In this document: positions 13,401 to 24,635 of the stretch, piece after piece
Position numbering within the stretch: the stretch's first letter is position 1
Layout of the letters: each line of letters starts with the position of its first letter
Assembly (NCBI RefSeq): GCF_041381155.1
Contig: NC_091134.1
Location: 60,605,467-60,669,466 of the forward strand
From: Argopecten irradians
Taxonomy: Eukaryota > Mollusca > Bivalvia > Pectinida > Pectinidae
Length of the DNA stretch: 64,000 bases
Reading direction: 5' to 3'
Made by a program: the position numbers and the translations under genes
The notes under the pieces: model-generated
Databases searched by the model: none
Seen by the model: only the letters and a program-made list of their open reading frames with translations
What the model was told of the DNA's origin: nothing

Positions 13401-16400
13401 GATTCAAGGTACAAAAAGTGATAACTTGAAGATTTTCCCAGAACTAGAATGTAGTGACTTTATCTCAGATATAGCTTAGTTACAAGGACATAGTCATTCA
13501 GATCCCCCGCCAATGGAGATATCAAAGCTGAAGTAAGTTTGATTGTGGAGACTTATGTGTATGAAAAAAACCAGGAAAAAGGAAGTTGAGCTAAAGAAAG
13601 ATGGAGTATAATTCAAGTAGAGCGGGGCTGCAATTGTTGAATCAGGTATACAGCCTTGACATTTATATTAGACTATATACACAAAGATGGGTGGAGTTTT
13701 GCAAAGTAACATTTACCATTTACCATGATATTTTCAGCAATGTTTCCATGGTAACGGAAAAAGTGCAAAAAATGAAAACCTAAAAATAGCAAAAGGTACT
13801 ACTAGACCATAAACAGAAAGTGTCTATGAAGTTTTGTGGAAATATCTCTGCTGGTTTTAGAGTTATGCTCCGGAAATGAACCTGCTACAAAAATATGATA
13901 TTTTCAGCAATGTTTCTATGGTTACAGAAAAAAGCACAAAAAGTGAAAACCTAAAAATAGCAAAAGGCACTACTAGACCATAAGAACAATGTGTCTATGA
14001 AGTTTCATGGAAATATCTCTGCTGGTTTTACAGTTGTGCTCCGGAAACGATTCTTACACAAAAATCTTTTTTTTTTTTTGGTTTGGTTTATTTATTTTTA
14101 CGTCCTATTTAACAGCCAGGGTCATGTAAGGACGTGCCAGGTTTGTTGGTGGAGGAAAGCCGGAGAACCCGGAGAAAAACCACCGACCAGCGGTCAGTAC
14201 CTGGCAACTGCCCCACATGGGATTTGAACCCGCATCCCAGAGGTAGAGGGCTTGTGGTAATATGTCGGGACATCTTAACCACTCGGCCACCACGGCCCCC
14301 ACACAAAAATCTGCCATTTTCAGCAATGTTTTTATGGTTACAGAAAAAAGTACAAAAAGTGAAAACCTTAAAATAGATAAAGGCACTACTAGACCATAAG
14401 ATCAATGTGTCTATGAAGTTTCATGGAAATATCTCTGCTGGTTTTAGAGTTATGCTCCGGAAACGAACCTGGTACAAAAATATGATATTTTCAGCAATGT
14501 TTCCATGGTTACGGAAAAAATGCAAAAAATGAAAACCTGAAAATAGCAAAAGGCACTACTAGACCATAAGACCAATGTGTGTATGAAGTTTCGTGGAAAT
14601 ATCTCTACTGGTTTTAGAGTTATGCTCCGGAAACAATTCGTACGGACGGACGGACGGAACCCATTTGTATATCCCCCGCCAACTTCGTTGGGCGGGGGAT
14701 AATAAGAAGATATCTTCCTTTACCTCACAGCATATTCAGGTTTTCCTGGTAGGATATTTCCCTCGTACAGTGCCACAGGACAATTCCGTAGCCAACGACT
14801 GCGTCTCCATCTGTAACGAGGTGCAACCATTTGCTTTGACCCCAAGGTCCTCATAAGTTCATCTGTGTCAATATCTTCGGGAATTTCATCTTCCTCTGGA
14901 TCGTGGAGACGGAGAGGCACAGCTGCCTTTCTGAGTACAAAACAGTCCAGTCGCGACAAAAGTTGCTGAAAAATTTGAAAACATATGATAAAGTTAATAT
15001 GTTTTGGCATATTTCATGTCAATTAAACAAAGAGTTTCAAACTCATAACAAGAATAGACATGAATAATGTGACAAATAAAACTTTTTTTTTTTTAATGTT
15101 ATAGAACAAAGTTTTCTTTGAAATTGAATGGTGTTTTTTTCCTCTAATCTCCAGTGGCAGGGAATCTATCAAAAACATGAGATAGCTAGCCTGTTTTCTT
15201 CATGTTCTTTAACTTTCATAATTCATGATGTCACAGAGCATTACTATAATCACAAAAATGTGATCCGCAAATATTGAGAAATGGTTGACTCATATTCATG
15301 TATACCATTAATGTCAGATCGGGAAAATTAATACAGTTAAGATTTAACTTTCTCATTTCTACTTAAAATCGCAACATTTGTTTTATCTGCGGAAATAACC
15401 ACTCTAAGGTATATAGTATTGGTTGTAAAGTTATACCTTGTTATTTTTTGGTATGTAAGAAAATTCTTTATGTACTTGTAATTGACCTACCTTGAACAAA
15501 ACACTAATTGACTGGTTGGAATCCATTTCTATGAGATACTGCTGGTCATGATCAGCCATGTAATCCTACAAAGTAAAAGACATCATGTTAGTGCCAACTT
15601 GTTCTTCACAATTAACTTCTAAACAGCAAACTGAGCATTCCCCATACAATAAATTATCAATTCATAGAAATAGTTTATAACATTTTGTATATTTCTAAAA
15701 TGAAATAATAAAGAATTTTATTTTACATTCCAGTAAGTCTTGAGTAAAAGTTCCATAACCGATTTAAACATCTACATGTACTATCATTAAGGTATCTTGA
15801 AAAACACCATTTAAATTACAAAAAGAAGGCTGTCTGCTCTTTCTATGAATGAAGAATTAAAGCTGTACCACAATATGACATAACAAATGAATTTTCAGTG
15901 CCTGTAAATGTTTACACTCTGAGTTCAGATAAAGCTTACCTCTAGAATCCTCAGCATGTTGTTTTTGTATTTGCGTATGTTTTCCTCCACCTGAGGAGGT
16001 AAATCCTCAGGCCGTTTGATAAGCCTCTCCAACACTTCTATTGGCAACTCCTGTATCACCTCACCATCCTGACAAAGACAGAGGAAGGTGTGAAGGAAAA
16101 TGTTCCCCAATATTTAGGTTAAACAGACATTTATATTAGTATACCATTAAAAATCAAAGTCACTCTTGTTTTTTAGGATCATGAAATAACATTCTTAAAC
16201 ACTTTTATTTTAAATCTCAAAACAATGTTTTAACCTTCACTACTATTTGAGAAAGTTTTAAAAATCCTTTTGCCTTCTACATGTTATTACCTCAGGTGTT
16301 GCCTCTTCTTCTGCTTCCTCTTCCTCTTCTTCCTCCTCTTCACCTTCATCTTTCTCTGGCTATAACACAAATAACACATTTTCAAACAATAAAGACGTTA

Positions 16401-19400
16401 ATACACTTCTATGAAGAAACTCCTTCTACTTCATCACATTAATACAGCACATCGCCGTACAAAAATAATTTATTATTCAATATAGGTTAATAATTAAAAA
16501 AGAGAACATGGAAAAGCATATAAAACGATGAAATTCTATATAAAGTATTAAACAGAACTAACTTCCTTTGGTGGTTTGTCTGGGTTGTAGACTTCCCTTG
16601 TGTAGATTTCACCAGTCACTGGGTCAATCCTCTGCCCAGTACGACGTCTCTCCAAGTCTCCATCTGGAATCTATTGTGGATCACAGATTTAATATCATAT
16701 AGGGATATACCGACTCCTGTGTTACTAAATGTAATTTTTGAAAGATCATGAAGTTTTATTCAATTATTATAATATATACTGGTATGATGCATCCAACGCT
16801 ATGAGTTGGATATAACTAATTTAGCTTAATGTTTTCAAAAGTATATATTCAGCAGTAAGGAATTTCTTTTATTAAATTAGAAGTATTTTTAATGAAAGAT
16901 TAAATTAGGAATTATATACACATATTGGCTAATATGAATCAGACACATGCATCAATATGTGTGTTTTAAAAGACAATATTAATGAGTTTCTTACCTTCAA
17001 GTTAATGATGAAGTCAGGCTTTAATTTCCAGTTCTTCACCAATTCCAATTGGTCCTTCAAGCTCATACATTCTTCTGACAAGCATGGAAAGTCGTCCAAA
17101 ACATACCCTATTGAAAAAGATAGCAGATAAAAAAATTACAATCACAACTTTGATTGTAGATGTAAAAATTAAGCATCCATTGAATAAACTTTTATGCATA
17201 ATGCATGAGCATGAAGCTGCCATTAATTTCCCTTGCAGAGTATAAGGAATATTTCTTTCTAATCAAGTCAAAGTTGTTACATACCATGATGAGCGACCTC
17301 TGGAGAGTTGATTTTGTCCTCCACCATTTTGATTACCACACTTTCAGGAATGGCTTCGCCTTTGACCAGTATCTCATGGCACTTCACTCCCATCTCAGTC
17401 TGTAGTTCTACTGACTGGTGAATCAGGTCAGTGGCTGGAGAGTAGAGAGGACAAATCATAACTGTGTTAATTATATGTGCACAACATGATACAGATATGA
17501 TCCAGGTTAAGCTATACTTTATGTACATAATATTTTACTCTGTTTGCCAACAATATCTGCATGTAACATGAAATTATATTCTCTGTAATTATGTAAAATA
17601 AGTAGAACTTACGATTAACTATTTCACATTTCCATTCTGCAGCCAACCGCCTTGCTAAAGTTGTTTTTCCAGATCCCGGTTTACCAATAACAACAAAGCA
17701 TGTTGGTTTGGAATGCAGGAATCTTAATTCAGTCTGCAATTTAAAGAAAAAAAAATAGTTTAATGGCATAATAAAGTCACCTCTTTAACTACAGTTAAAC
17801 AATTCACCAGCCAGGATGTCTATTTATTCATCTTACATTTTTAATATCATGAAAATATAACTTTTATTATTACAACCGAATGAAAATTGTTCATACCTCA
17901 TCATTATCAAAAGGATCAATGTCGCTGCTTTTTGTTTTTGAAAGTAATTCTTCAAATTGCTGAACTTCTGAAGGAGGCAGAGATGGATCAGTGACACTAA
18001 CAGCTTCCATTGTAATCAATTTAGGGGCATCAGCAACAGAGGATTCTGTTGTTGTACTTGGCTCTGCCATCATTTGTGACTGTTCAGGAACTTGTCCTGT
18101 GCCTCCTGTGTCTTCTTGTTTTTGCTGTGTTTCTTCCATGGCGGGAGCAGGCTGTAGAAAGAAATATTATATATATATATATATATTCATCAAAGTTATC
18201 ACAATGAAGACTTCTTTGTATTCATTGTAATATGTTGATACATTATTATAGGTGTAAAGAGTAAGACAGAAAAGTTAAATCTACTTTTAAATTTCAATTT
18301 TATTTGCATTAAATATATATTTGACGTTTCCATATACCTTTATTTATTACTGTTTTGCATTTCTCTATAGATACCTATACTATTTTACGAAACATAATTT
18401 GGTGAAAAAAACACAATTTCAGCCTCAAGCAAAAGTTTAGTTCTGCAGTTCAACTTAACACATTTTGATCTCAAACTCTGACAACAAATGTATTTTGCAG
18501 TTTGCAGTTTGATTAGTATCTTGCATTGTCATTGCCTTGTATGTATGCAACCCTGGATTCATATGGTATGGAACTGTAGCTGCATATAATTATGTGCAAA
18601 TATGGTGAATGTAAATTGGCTGATATACACCGAGTTGAGACTAGGATACCAGATATAATTCATAATTCAAGGTTTAACTCATTTGATAAATACTACCATA
18701 CATCCTAACAAGCCAAATAAATAGGTTAGATATATTGATGTTAGACTGGTGAGATACTGGTGTCAGATATTCCCTTGCAATAAGTTAGGTAAACCATACG
18801 TATGTAGCTACATGTACAGATGAAAAGGTAGTTTAAGAAACAATCAATATAATTGTGCATTGACAACACAGTGGTCATATCCATAAAACACATACCACAT
18901 GTATACCATATCAGGTCTGATTGCTTTAATATTATTTTCTTTCTACCACAGGAGTTTGACGTTCTGTCAATAATATTTAGTACATGCATACATATATAAA
19001 AAAATACCCCTATATACTATATGTTTTTATATAGTATATAGGGGTATTTTTATATACCTATTAGTATATATTATTGACAGAACGTCAAACTCCTGTGCTT
19101 TCTACAATAACATTGAATCATTGTTTAGGTGCAAACAAATGCACACTCTCATAGGAATCAAACAAAACGACGAGAATATTCATAATTGATTCGTAGTTTA
19201 TCACTATACCTAGATGTTTAATGCATCGGCCGTAATCATTACAAACATAGTCTAATGGCCCTGTCAGTACAGTGCACGTTGACTTGTTGCCGAATAAATC
19301 AACTGCAAATGTTATGGTATGTTTACACCATGCGATATACATATTAACTCTGTACTGGTCATTAAGTGTTTTTATCAAAAAATATCCTTGATATATTCCG

Positions 19401-19463
19401 TACGTTAGCTTTAAAGAAATAAATTCACTTCAAAACAACGTTTACCTCCGTGTTGTCCGCCAT
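1..19463 (-). CDS. AK9: Adenylate kinase 9-like protein (5' part, runs off left edge)
   Basis: A multi-domain nucleotide kinase; the family phosphorylates nucleoside mono- and diphosphates. I joined 29 exons, and the frame closes at every junction, giving residues 1-1302 with no stop. The human protein is about 1900 residues, so roughly the last third lies beyond position 1. Exons (plus coordinates): 19446-19463, 17897-18151, 17613-17733, 17285-17434, 16995-17107, 16563-16670, 16291-16359, 15940-16068, 15491-15565, 14724-14965, 13012-13192, 12563-12722, 11960-11998, 10221-10271, 8698-8751, 7389-7514, 6717-7011, 6237-6464, 5831-5994, 5233-5346, 3651-3695, 3367-3419, 2908-3085, 2169-2290, 1678-1890, 1235-1434, 940-1018, 595-722, 1-196. 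The start is ATG at 19463-19461, reading [16 protein letters not shown] across the first intron; a second in-frame ATG lies at 18139. Three P-loops sit at residues 108-115 (GKPGSGKT), 467-474 (GPPLSGKT) and 1111-1118 (GPRGAGKS). Long Glu-rich linkers separate the domains. The identity is confident; very small exons could be alternatively spliced. Confidence 0.93.
811..930. repeat. 60-bp direct tandem duplication
   Basis: Positions 811-870 and 871-930 are near-identical 60-bp copies, sharing tctttttattatctttcac and caagcctt. They lie in an AK9 intron and stop about 10 bp from the splice donor of exon 940-1018. A simple local duplication; no function seen. Confidence 0.85.
1678..1890 (-). other. 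AK9: AK9 repeated Cys-Pro-Val-Ala-Leu module preceding domain 3
   Basis: This exon reads [18 protein letters not shown], then [20 protein letters not shown]. The exons at 14724-14965 and 13012-13192 encode a parallel stretch before domain 2 ([20 protein letters not shown], then [16 protein letters not shown]). The protein is thus built from repeats of module plus kinase domain: a CPVAL segment, a linker, then a P-loop. The two copies are about 600 residues apart. The module's function is not evident from the sequence. Confidence 0.75.
2500..2700. repeat. Dispersed repeat with internal palindrome, copy A
   Basis: In an AK9 intron. It holds a strong inverted repeat (cagttggcattcat, short spacer, atgaatgccaactg at about 2525-2559). 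The surrounding 200 bp matches, in reverse complement, the stretch at 30223-30420. Shared blocks include ggatttcat, ggctgttccat and aaattcaacatgaaa. It is probably a short interspersed element; the family is not recognised. Confidence 0.65.
3696..5232. other. AK9 intron with no recognisable feature
   Basis: A 1.5-kb AT-rich intron between exons 3651-3695 and 5233-5346. I found no repeat, RNA gene or coding potential in it. Confidence 0.6.
7515..10220. other. AK9 introns around a 54-bp exon, otherwise featureless
   Basis: Apart from the small exon 8698-8751 this AT-rich stretch holds only simple AT runs. No inserted element with clear ends was seen. Confidence 0.55.
10290..10369. repeat. 40-bp direct tandem duplication
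   Basis: Two adjacent copies share gtattagt, ggttt, gatgtcc and cacccctagat. They start about 20 bp upstream, in gene orientation, of the small AK9 exon 10221-10271. Confidence 0.75.
13482..14703 (+). mobile_element. Non-autonomous repeat-bearing element, family 2 (Pearl/Helentron-like), copy 1
   Basis: It begins acaaggacatagtcattcag followed by atcccccgcc. Inside are about four to five imperfect copies of a roughly 160-bp unit (tattttcagcaatgtttc, gcaaaaggcactactagacc, gagttatgctccggaaac). It then has a ggacggacggacgg run and ends in a strong hairpin, cccccgccaac-ttc-gttgggcgggg. A second copy lies at 40585-41520. A core of tandem units plus one terminal hairpin and no TIRs resembles the bivalve 'pearl' and Helentron-derived elements; that assignment is inference. 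A SINE has inserted in it at 14068-14300. Confidence 0.7.
14056..14312 (-). mobile_element. tRNA-derived SINE with 12-bp target-site duplication
   Basis: Read on the minus strand the SINE (14300 to 14068) starts ggggccgtggtggccgagtg. It has a pol III A box (tggccgagtgg) and B box (ggttcaaatcc). A conserved body follows (ggtggtttttctccgggttc, acatgaccctggctgtta), and then an A-rich tail. The 12-bp sequence acacaaaaatct occurs at both ends (14056-14067 and 14301-14312). The related element at 40585-41520 has the empty site, acacaaaactct. The body resembles SINEs widespread in bivalves, possibly the Meta-SINE group. Confidence 0.88.
16563..17733 (-). other. AK9: AK9 adenylate kinase domain 1 (exons)
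   Basis: Exons 17613-17733, 17285-17434, 16995-17107 and 16563-16670 encode the first kinase domain, about residues 92-255. The P-loop GKPGSGKT is at 108-115. The nucleotide-monophosphate-binding segment ends in GYVLDDFPC at 182-190, where the usual adenylate kinase motif DGFPR has lost its Arg. A basic LID-like segment, [16 protein letters not shown], follows from residue 227. A Glu-rich tract encoded at 16291-16359 lies just downstream. Confidence 0.85.
18160..18188. repeat. AT microsatellite
   Basis: A run of about eleven AT dinucleotides in the first AK9 intron, just upstream (in gene orientation) of exon 17897-18151. A similar short AT run lies at about 429-448. Confidence 0.8.
18947..19097. 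mobile_element. Palindromic MITE, copy 1
   Basis: The ends are long perfect or near-perfect inverted repeats: cacaggagtttgacgttctg on the left and its complement on the right. The middle is AT-rich and also palindromic (tacccctatata...tatataggggta). At about 150 bp the whole element can fold into one hairpin. A related copy is at 27781-27925. It lies in the first AK9 intron. Confidence 0.82.
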
Positions 19464-20375
19464 AGTTGTTTGGTCTCCAAGGGAAGTTCGGTTGTCATCG
19501 GAAATCAACCGGAAGTGAGTTTCAATCGTCCGTATTTTTTTATTTCGTCAAATTTTTAAAGCTGTGAACGATTTTTAAGATTTAAGTGAAACTGATTTTA
19601 GAAATTTTTATTTTAAAATTATTACCTTTTGAGCCTTTTCGTTAAATAATAAAATATTGATTAATAATATAATTTTAAAGTCAGCTAACATGCGAGGATT
19701 CCGGATTCTTCATACATCATGGCTTTACGATAAAAATTATCTTTTTATATTATGTTATTTTTATTAGGTCTCTACATTCTATATAAATGTTAAGAAATTA
19801 TTTCATTACTGCAGTGAAATATTTAAAAAAAAAATTTTAGTTTTGTTGGATATATCCGGATTTTAGCAAATCCGTATGACGTGTATTTTTTTACTTTTGT
19901 ACTTTCATTTTTGCCGTTTACGTATCATTAAGAAAACATTTTCAGAGCGTTTGATCCTTTGTTTAAGATGCCACATTTCAAGTGTTAACGTTGAGAATTG
20001 TTAGGCATCAGTTGCAGAATATTCATCTCAGAGGAATGCAATGTAGGCCTAACAGTATCCTTCAGTACCGATCAATAAATCTGAGTATCTCGAAAAATTC
20101 ACGCCTCTCCATCAGATCGCAAATAATCACAGAAAGAATCAGGTCCGCATTTATCAGGCAGGTTACATATAGCACCATATAAACATTCAGTCGGTGACCA
20201 ATTTACCAACACAGACGCAACGTACATCGTAGTAAGAGGATTTACCTATTGTGCACTTTGTATAGTGTATCGTTGTATGATGTACATATGTAGCTCCAAA
20301 TGCCAGTCATCAGATGAATATTTTCAGAATTTTGGCTTTTAGGTTTTTTTTAGGTAATTGCTATTTTTTATCCAC
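19464..20375. promoter_or_regulatory. Head-to-head intergenic region between AK9 and ENPP-like gene
   Basis: The AK9 start codon (19463) and the ENPP-like start codon (20376) diverge from this 0.9-kb stretch, so it must hold both 5' UTRs and probably both promoters. An ETS-type site, accggaagtg, lies at 19508-19517, about 45 bp upstream of the AK9 ATG. No TATA box could be chosen with confidence in such AT-rich DNA. A pyrimidine tract ending in ttttttttag at about 20342-20352 could be a 3' splice site of a non-coding first ENPP exon. Confidence 0.5.
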
Positions 20376-22819
20376 ATGATGTACCTTAAAATGATGTCCA
20401 GTATGTTGTGTGCGATTCTTATTATGCTTGACATTATGATAACTGTCACTCCAAAGCCAACTGACCTTCCACTTCTAATTCTGATTTCCATGGATGGTTT
20501 CCGACATGACTATCTAAATCAAACGGTGTTCAACAAATCAGACATTTCCAATTTTCAACATTTCATTGATCATGGTGTGAGAGCAAGTCATGTTCGAAAT
20601 GTATTTCCATCGGTCACTTTTCCAAACCACATGTCAATTTTGACTGGTCAATATGCGGAAGAGCATGATGTTGTCCATAATGATTTTTATGACCCATATC
20701 TGAATGATACATTTCATATGCATAATTTTTATCAGAATTTCCAATCCAAATGGTTTGACAATGGAGCTGAACCTATATGGGTGACAAACCAAAAAGGAGG
20801 GAGGGGACGAAATAGTGGATCTGTTCTGTGGCCAGGAGGAATAGCACCGGTGAAGTGTATTGAACCAAGAATAATACCCCGTGCAACACTGTACAACTTG
20901 TCTGATTCAATTTCATATCAACGTAGAATTGATGTACTAATGGATTGGTTTACTGATAAGGAATTTAATGCAATTAATTTTGGCATGTTATATTTTGAGG
21001 AGCCTGACCTTTCAGGTCATCATCATGGACCACTGTCAAAGGAAGTTCAAGAGGAAATCAAACGGCTAGACAAAGCACTTGGATATCTGAGAGAACAGTT
21101 AAACAAAACTGGTCTTTCAGACAGAATGAATATAATCATCACTGCAGATCATGGAATGAATCAATTTGAGAACAAAATTGTAAATTTGGATGAGATACTT
21201 GATCCCACTTGGTACACAACTCCTTCAAACTTCAAACACCATCTTGTTCCAATGGTCATTCCTACTAAAGGTCAGCTCTCCATTTGATTCTTGTCTTTAA
21301 ATCACAATTGGTCGTTTTCTTGTAAATGTAGGGAGCAAATTATATGTTAGTACCTAGTACATGTTTATAATCAATTTTAAATTGCATTCCTATGCAGGAT
21401 GGGACATTATGCTCCTATTTATGTTTTCCTTTCAGCAGAATTTAACAGAAAAATGATTGTGATATGCAGATTATATGTAAATTATATTTTAACATTTCTT
21501 TTTGACATTTCTGTTGATATTAAGTATTAAATATTAAATTGTTTATACACATAGATTTTTACATAATAATGAAATATATTGAAACACACAAAACCATACA
21601 GTAAATATTATATATATGTCAATATTTGACTTTCTTTCTAACATAGGACATGAAATGCATGTTTCTGCTGCCTTATTTGGAGAAGATGGCAAAGGGAAGG
21701 AACACCAAGGATTCTCTGCTTGGTGGAGAAACAGCACAGAGATGAAGAATCGCTACTTCAGCAAAAGTCGACGAATAATGGAAATCATATTGGAGGCTAA
21801 AAAGGGATGGATTATTGTTAATAACTCCACAAAAGGCCCATATGTCAGTGAGTAATTCTACTTTTAGATGAAATATCTTCATTTAAGTCTATTAAAACCA
21901 CCCCTTTATTAATTACTGGGCAAAACTAATTTACTGGGGCTGCTTGTGTTACAGAGGGAAATCACGGCTACAATCCAGAGACTGTATCTGATATGTGGCC
22001 ATTTTTCATTGCTATGGGGCCAGCGTTTCAGAAGGGACTGTATGTACCTGCCTTTGATATGGTTGATATCTACCCTCTGATGTGTCACATTCTGGGTCTA
22101 GTACCAGCACAAAACAGAGGCAACCTTGACCATGTTAAAGCAATTCTGAAAAATCCACCAGTCTGGTACAAGACTCTAGAAACCACAGCTGTAACATGTG
22201 AGTATTCTGTAAAATGTTTATGCTAAAAATGTTTATCATAGCCCTATACTCAAAGCACACTACTTTTAGAATACCTTATTTGACCCTATAAGCCTTAGGT
22301 GCTTAAAAATTTGAAGCAAATAAGGGGGCACTTGATAGAAAACAAAATTGGACTAACCTTTCACATAATTATTCTACAAAGTAAGCCATAAATCTATTTG
22401 CAAAAAAATCAGTAAGGAAACCAAAAGTTTTGATATAGTAGTCTGCATTCAATTCGAAGTATATAAAATTGACGCTCAAAAAGGCAGAGGGGCACCTATA
22501 GGGATGGGGGTGGTTATTTGGTCTATTACGGTATTATTAATTATTACTTCACAGTAAAATAAGAACTGCGCAATAACATTTGTCTTCTTCATGGTAAAGC
22601 TGTATTTGTATTTCCTGTTGAACAGTCATTGTGGTGGTGATTCTAGCTGCACTGGTTGGTGGGATATTTGGGATCGCTGCTGTACGTCAGAGTCACATAT
22701 CCAGGAGGAAACTATTGTTTCAGAACAGAAGAAGGCTAGATTTGTCACCTATCCGATCTCTACCAGAAACTGATTCCATGCTGCGCTCTGATGACGAAGA
22801 TGAATTTGAGGGGCTATAG
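20376..22819 (+). CDS. ENPP4/5-type ectonucleotide pyrophosphatase/phosphodiesterase
   Basis: A complete type I membrane ecto-enzyme of 510 residues. Its exons are 20376-21270, 21647-21847, 21955-22197 and 22626-22819; they total 1533 nt and close the frame to TAG. A hydrophobic signal peptide (about residues 8-25) is followed by the alkaline-phosphatase-fold phosphodiesterase domain. The domain shows Asp40 in ISMDGFRHDYL, the Thr81 nucleophile in FPSVTFPNHMSILTG, EEPDLSGHHHGP (Asp211, His215), TADHGMNQ (Asp258, His259) and KGNHGYNP (His369). These are the expected zinc ligands and nucleophile, so it should be active. A single membrane helix (about 447-466) and a short tail rich in Arg, then Asp/Glu, end the protein. 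Length and the lack of somatomedin-B and nuclease-like domains favour the ENPP4/5 group over ENPP1-3; exact orthology is not settled. The substrate is probably a dinucleotide, ATP or ADP outside the cell (family knowledge). Confidence 0.93.
22272..22534. mobile_element. MITE with gaccc-type terminal inverted repeats, in ENPP intron 3
   Basis: The left end taccttatttgaccctataa and the right end ttatttggtctattacggta are imperfect inverted repeats. The internal sequence has ggggcac motifs near each end. A better-preserved relative lies at 56021-56201. The insertion is intronic and does not disturb the coding exons. Confidence 0.65.
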
Positions 22820-23070
22820 TTGTTTTAAATTTTATGATACCCCTGTACGAAGTTAGAGGGAATCAGCTTGTTTGGCTGTCTGTGTGTAGAATTTTATTTT
22901 CAGGGCAGCTCATCCTAAACCATTTGGTCAATTTCAATATTCATAGACAGCAATATTGTGGACGATGTGTAGATGTGCAAGAAGGCTTTATTTTTCCAAA
23001 CTTTTGGTTGGTATGGTAACCAGGTCACTACACACAGATTTTGTAAAATGGCCAATGATTTATTAGCTTT

Positions 23071-24635
23071 TTAGGTCATCTGACCCGAAGGGTCAGGATG
23101 AACTATAGTCATCATGCACTGTCCGTCGGCGTCCACCGTGTGCCGTGCGTAAACTTTTCATTGAAACGACTTCTTCTCAATAACAGTATGGCCTAAAGTA
23201 CTCATATTTGGCCTGTAGCATGCTGGGATGAAGAGCTACCATAATTGTGAAAATGAATGACCTTGACCTACTTTTAAGGTCACAGGGGTCAAATAGGTTG
23301 AAATCTTTGAACGACTTCTTCTCAATAACCATAAGGCCCAGAGTACTCATATTTAGTCTGTAGCATGCTGGGAAGGAGAGCTACCATAGTTGTGAAAATT
23401 AATGACCTTGGCCTACTTTCAAGGTCAAAGGGTTAAAAAGGTTAAAATCTTTGAACGGCTTCTTCTCAATAACCATAAGGCCCAGAGTACTCATATTTGG
23501 CCTGTAGCATGCCGGGATTAAGGGCTACCAAAATTGTGAAAATAAATGACCTTGACCTACTTTCAAGGTCACAAGGGTCAAATAGGCTGAAATCTTTGAA
23601 CAACTTTTCTTCAATAACCATAAGGCCCAGAGTACTTATATTTGGTCTGTAGCATGCTGGGATAAGGAGCTACCAAAGTTATGAAAATGAATGACCTTGA
23701 CCTACTTTCATGGTCACAGGGGTCAAATAAGCTAAAATCTTAGAAGGACTTCTTCTAAGTAAAAGGTCCAGGATGCTTATATTTGGCCTATGGTATGCTG
23801 TGATAAAGGGTGGCTAAGGGTGTGAAAATGAATTACCTTGACTTATTTTCTAGGTCACAGGGGTCAAATAGCCTAAAGTCTTTGAATGACTTCTTCTAAC
23901 TAACAAAAAGGTTCAGGATACTCATATTTGGCCTATGGCATGCTGGGATGAAGGGTTACCAAAGATGTTGAAATGAATGACCTTGACCTTCTTTCAAGGT
24001 CAGGGGTCAATTAGGCTAATATCTTTTTAGTTTTTCTTTAAACTAGCTGAAAGGCCCAGGGTATTCATCTTTAGCTAATAGCATGCTGAGATAAAGGGCT
24101 ACCAAAGTTGTGAAAATGAATGACCTTGACCAATTATCAAGGTCAGGGGGGGTCAAATATTCTAAAATCTTGAATTTTGAACTTCTTCTCAAATTCTGTC
24201 AGTGTGATTTAGCTGATACTTACATGAAATGATCCTTGTCATGGTCCTGACCAAGTGTTTTTCCAAGATGGCCACCACTCCTGCCATCTTGAAAATATAT
24301 TTTGAACTTATTCTCAAGTTCAACCAGTGCAATTTTGCTGGACCTTGTCTGAATAATTTTAAGGATACTGACATTGTCCCAACAAAGTGTTGTTATTTTT
24401 CAGGTTGACCCTAAAACCAAGATGGCCACCATAGCTGCCATCTTGAAAACACATTTTGAACTTAAAACTTTAAAGTTCTACCCATGCAGTTTGACTGAAA
24501 CTTGCATGAAATGATCTTTACATGGTCATGACCAAGTGTTTTTATTTTTTAACCAAGACACCATATCTAATTAATTTTCTATACAGCTTTCGCCAAGGTA
24601 GTCAGATGACTGTTAAGGCCCTTGGGCCTCTTGTT
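23071..24635 (-). mobile_element. Non-autonomous repeat-bearing element, family 1, copy 1 (about 1.56 kb)
   Basis: On the plus strand it begins ttaggtcatctgacccgaag and ends aaggcccttgggcctcttgt. Inside are about six copies of a roughly 150-bp unit (cttcttctcaataaccataa, catatttggcctgtagcatg, gaatgaccttgacctacttt). A second unit type follows, with aagatggccaccat and aacaagtgtt-like motifs. Read on the minus strand, the 3' end is a hairpin (tgacccttcgggtca) about 8 nt before cctaa. Relatives are at 44583-45857, 60382-60962 and 62094-62551. No coding capacity. A Helitron/Helentron origin is inferred from the hairpin near a CTAA end and the lack of TIRs. Confidence 0.72.

Noticed and set aside
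14240-14300. tRNA gene suggested by A and B boxes
   Set aside because: It is the head of a SINE with target-site duplication; the tRNA fold is incomplete and a long SINE body follows.
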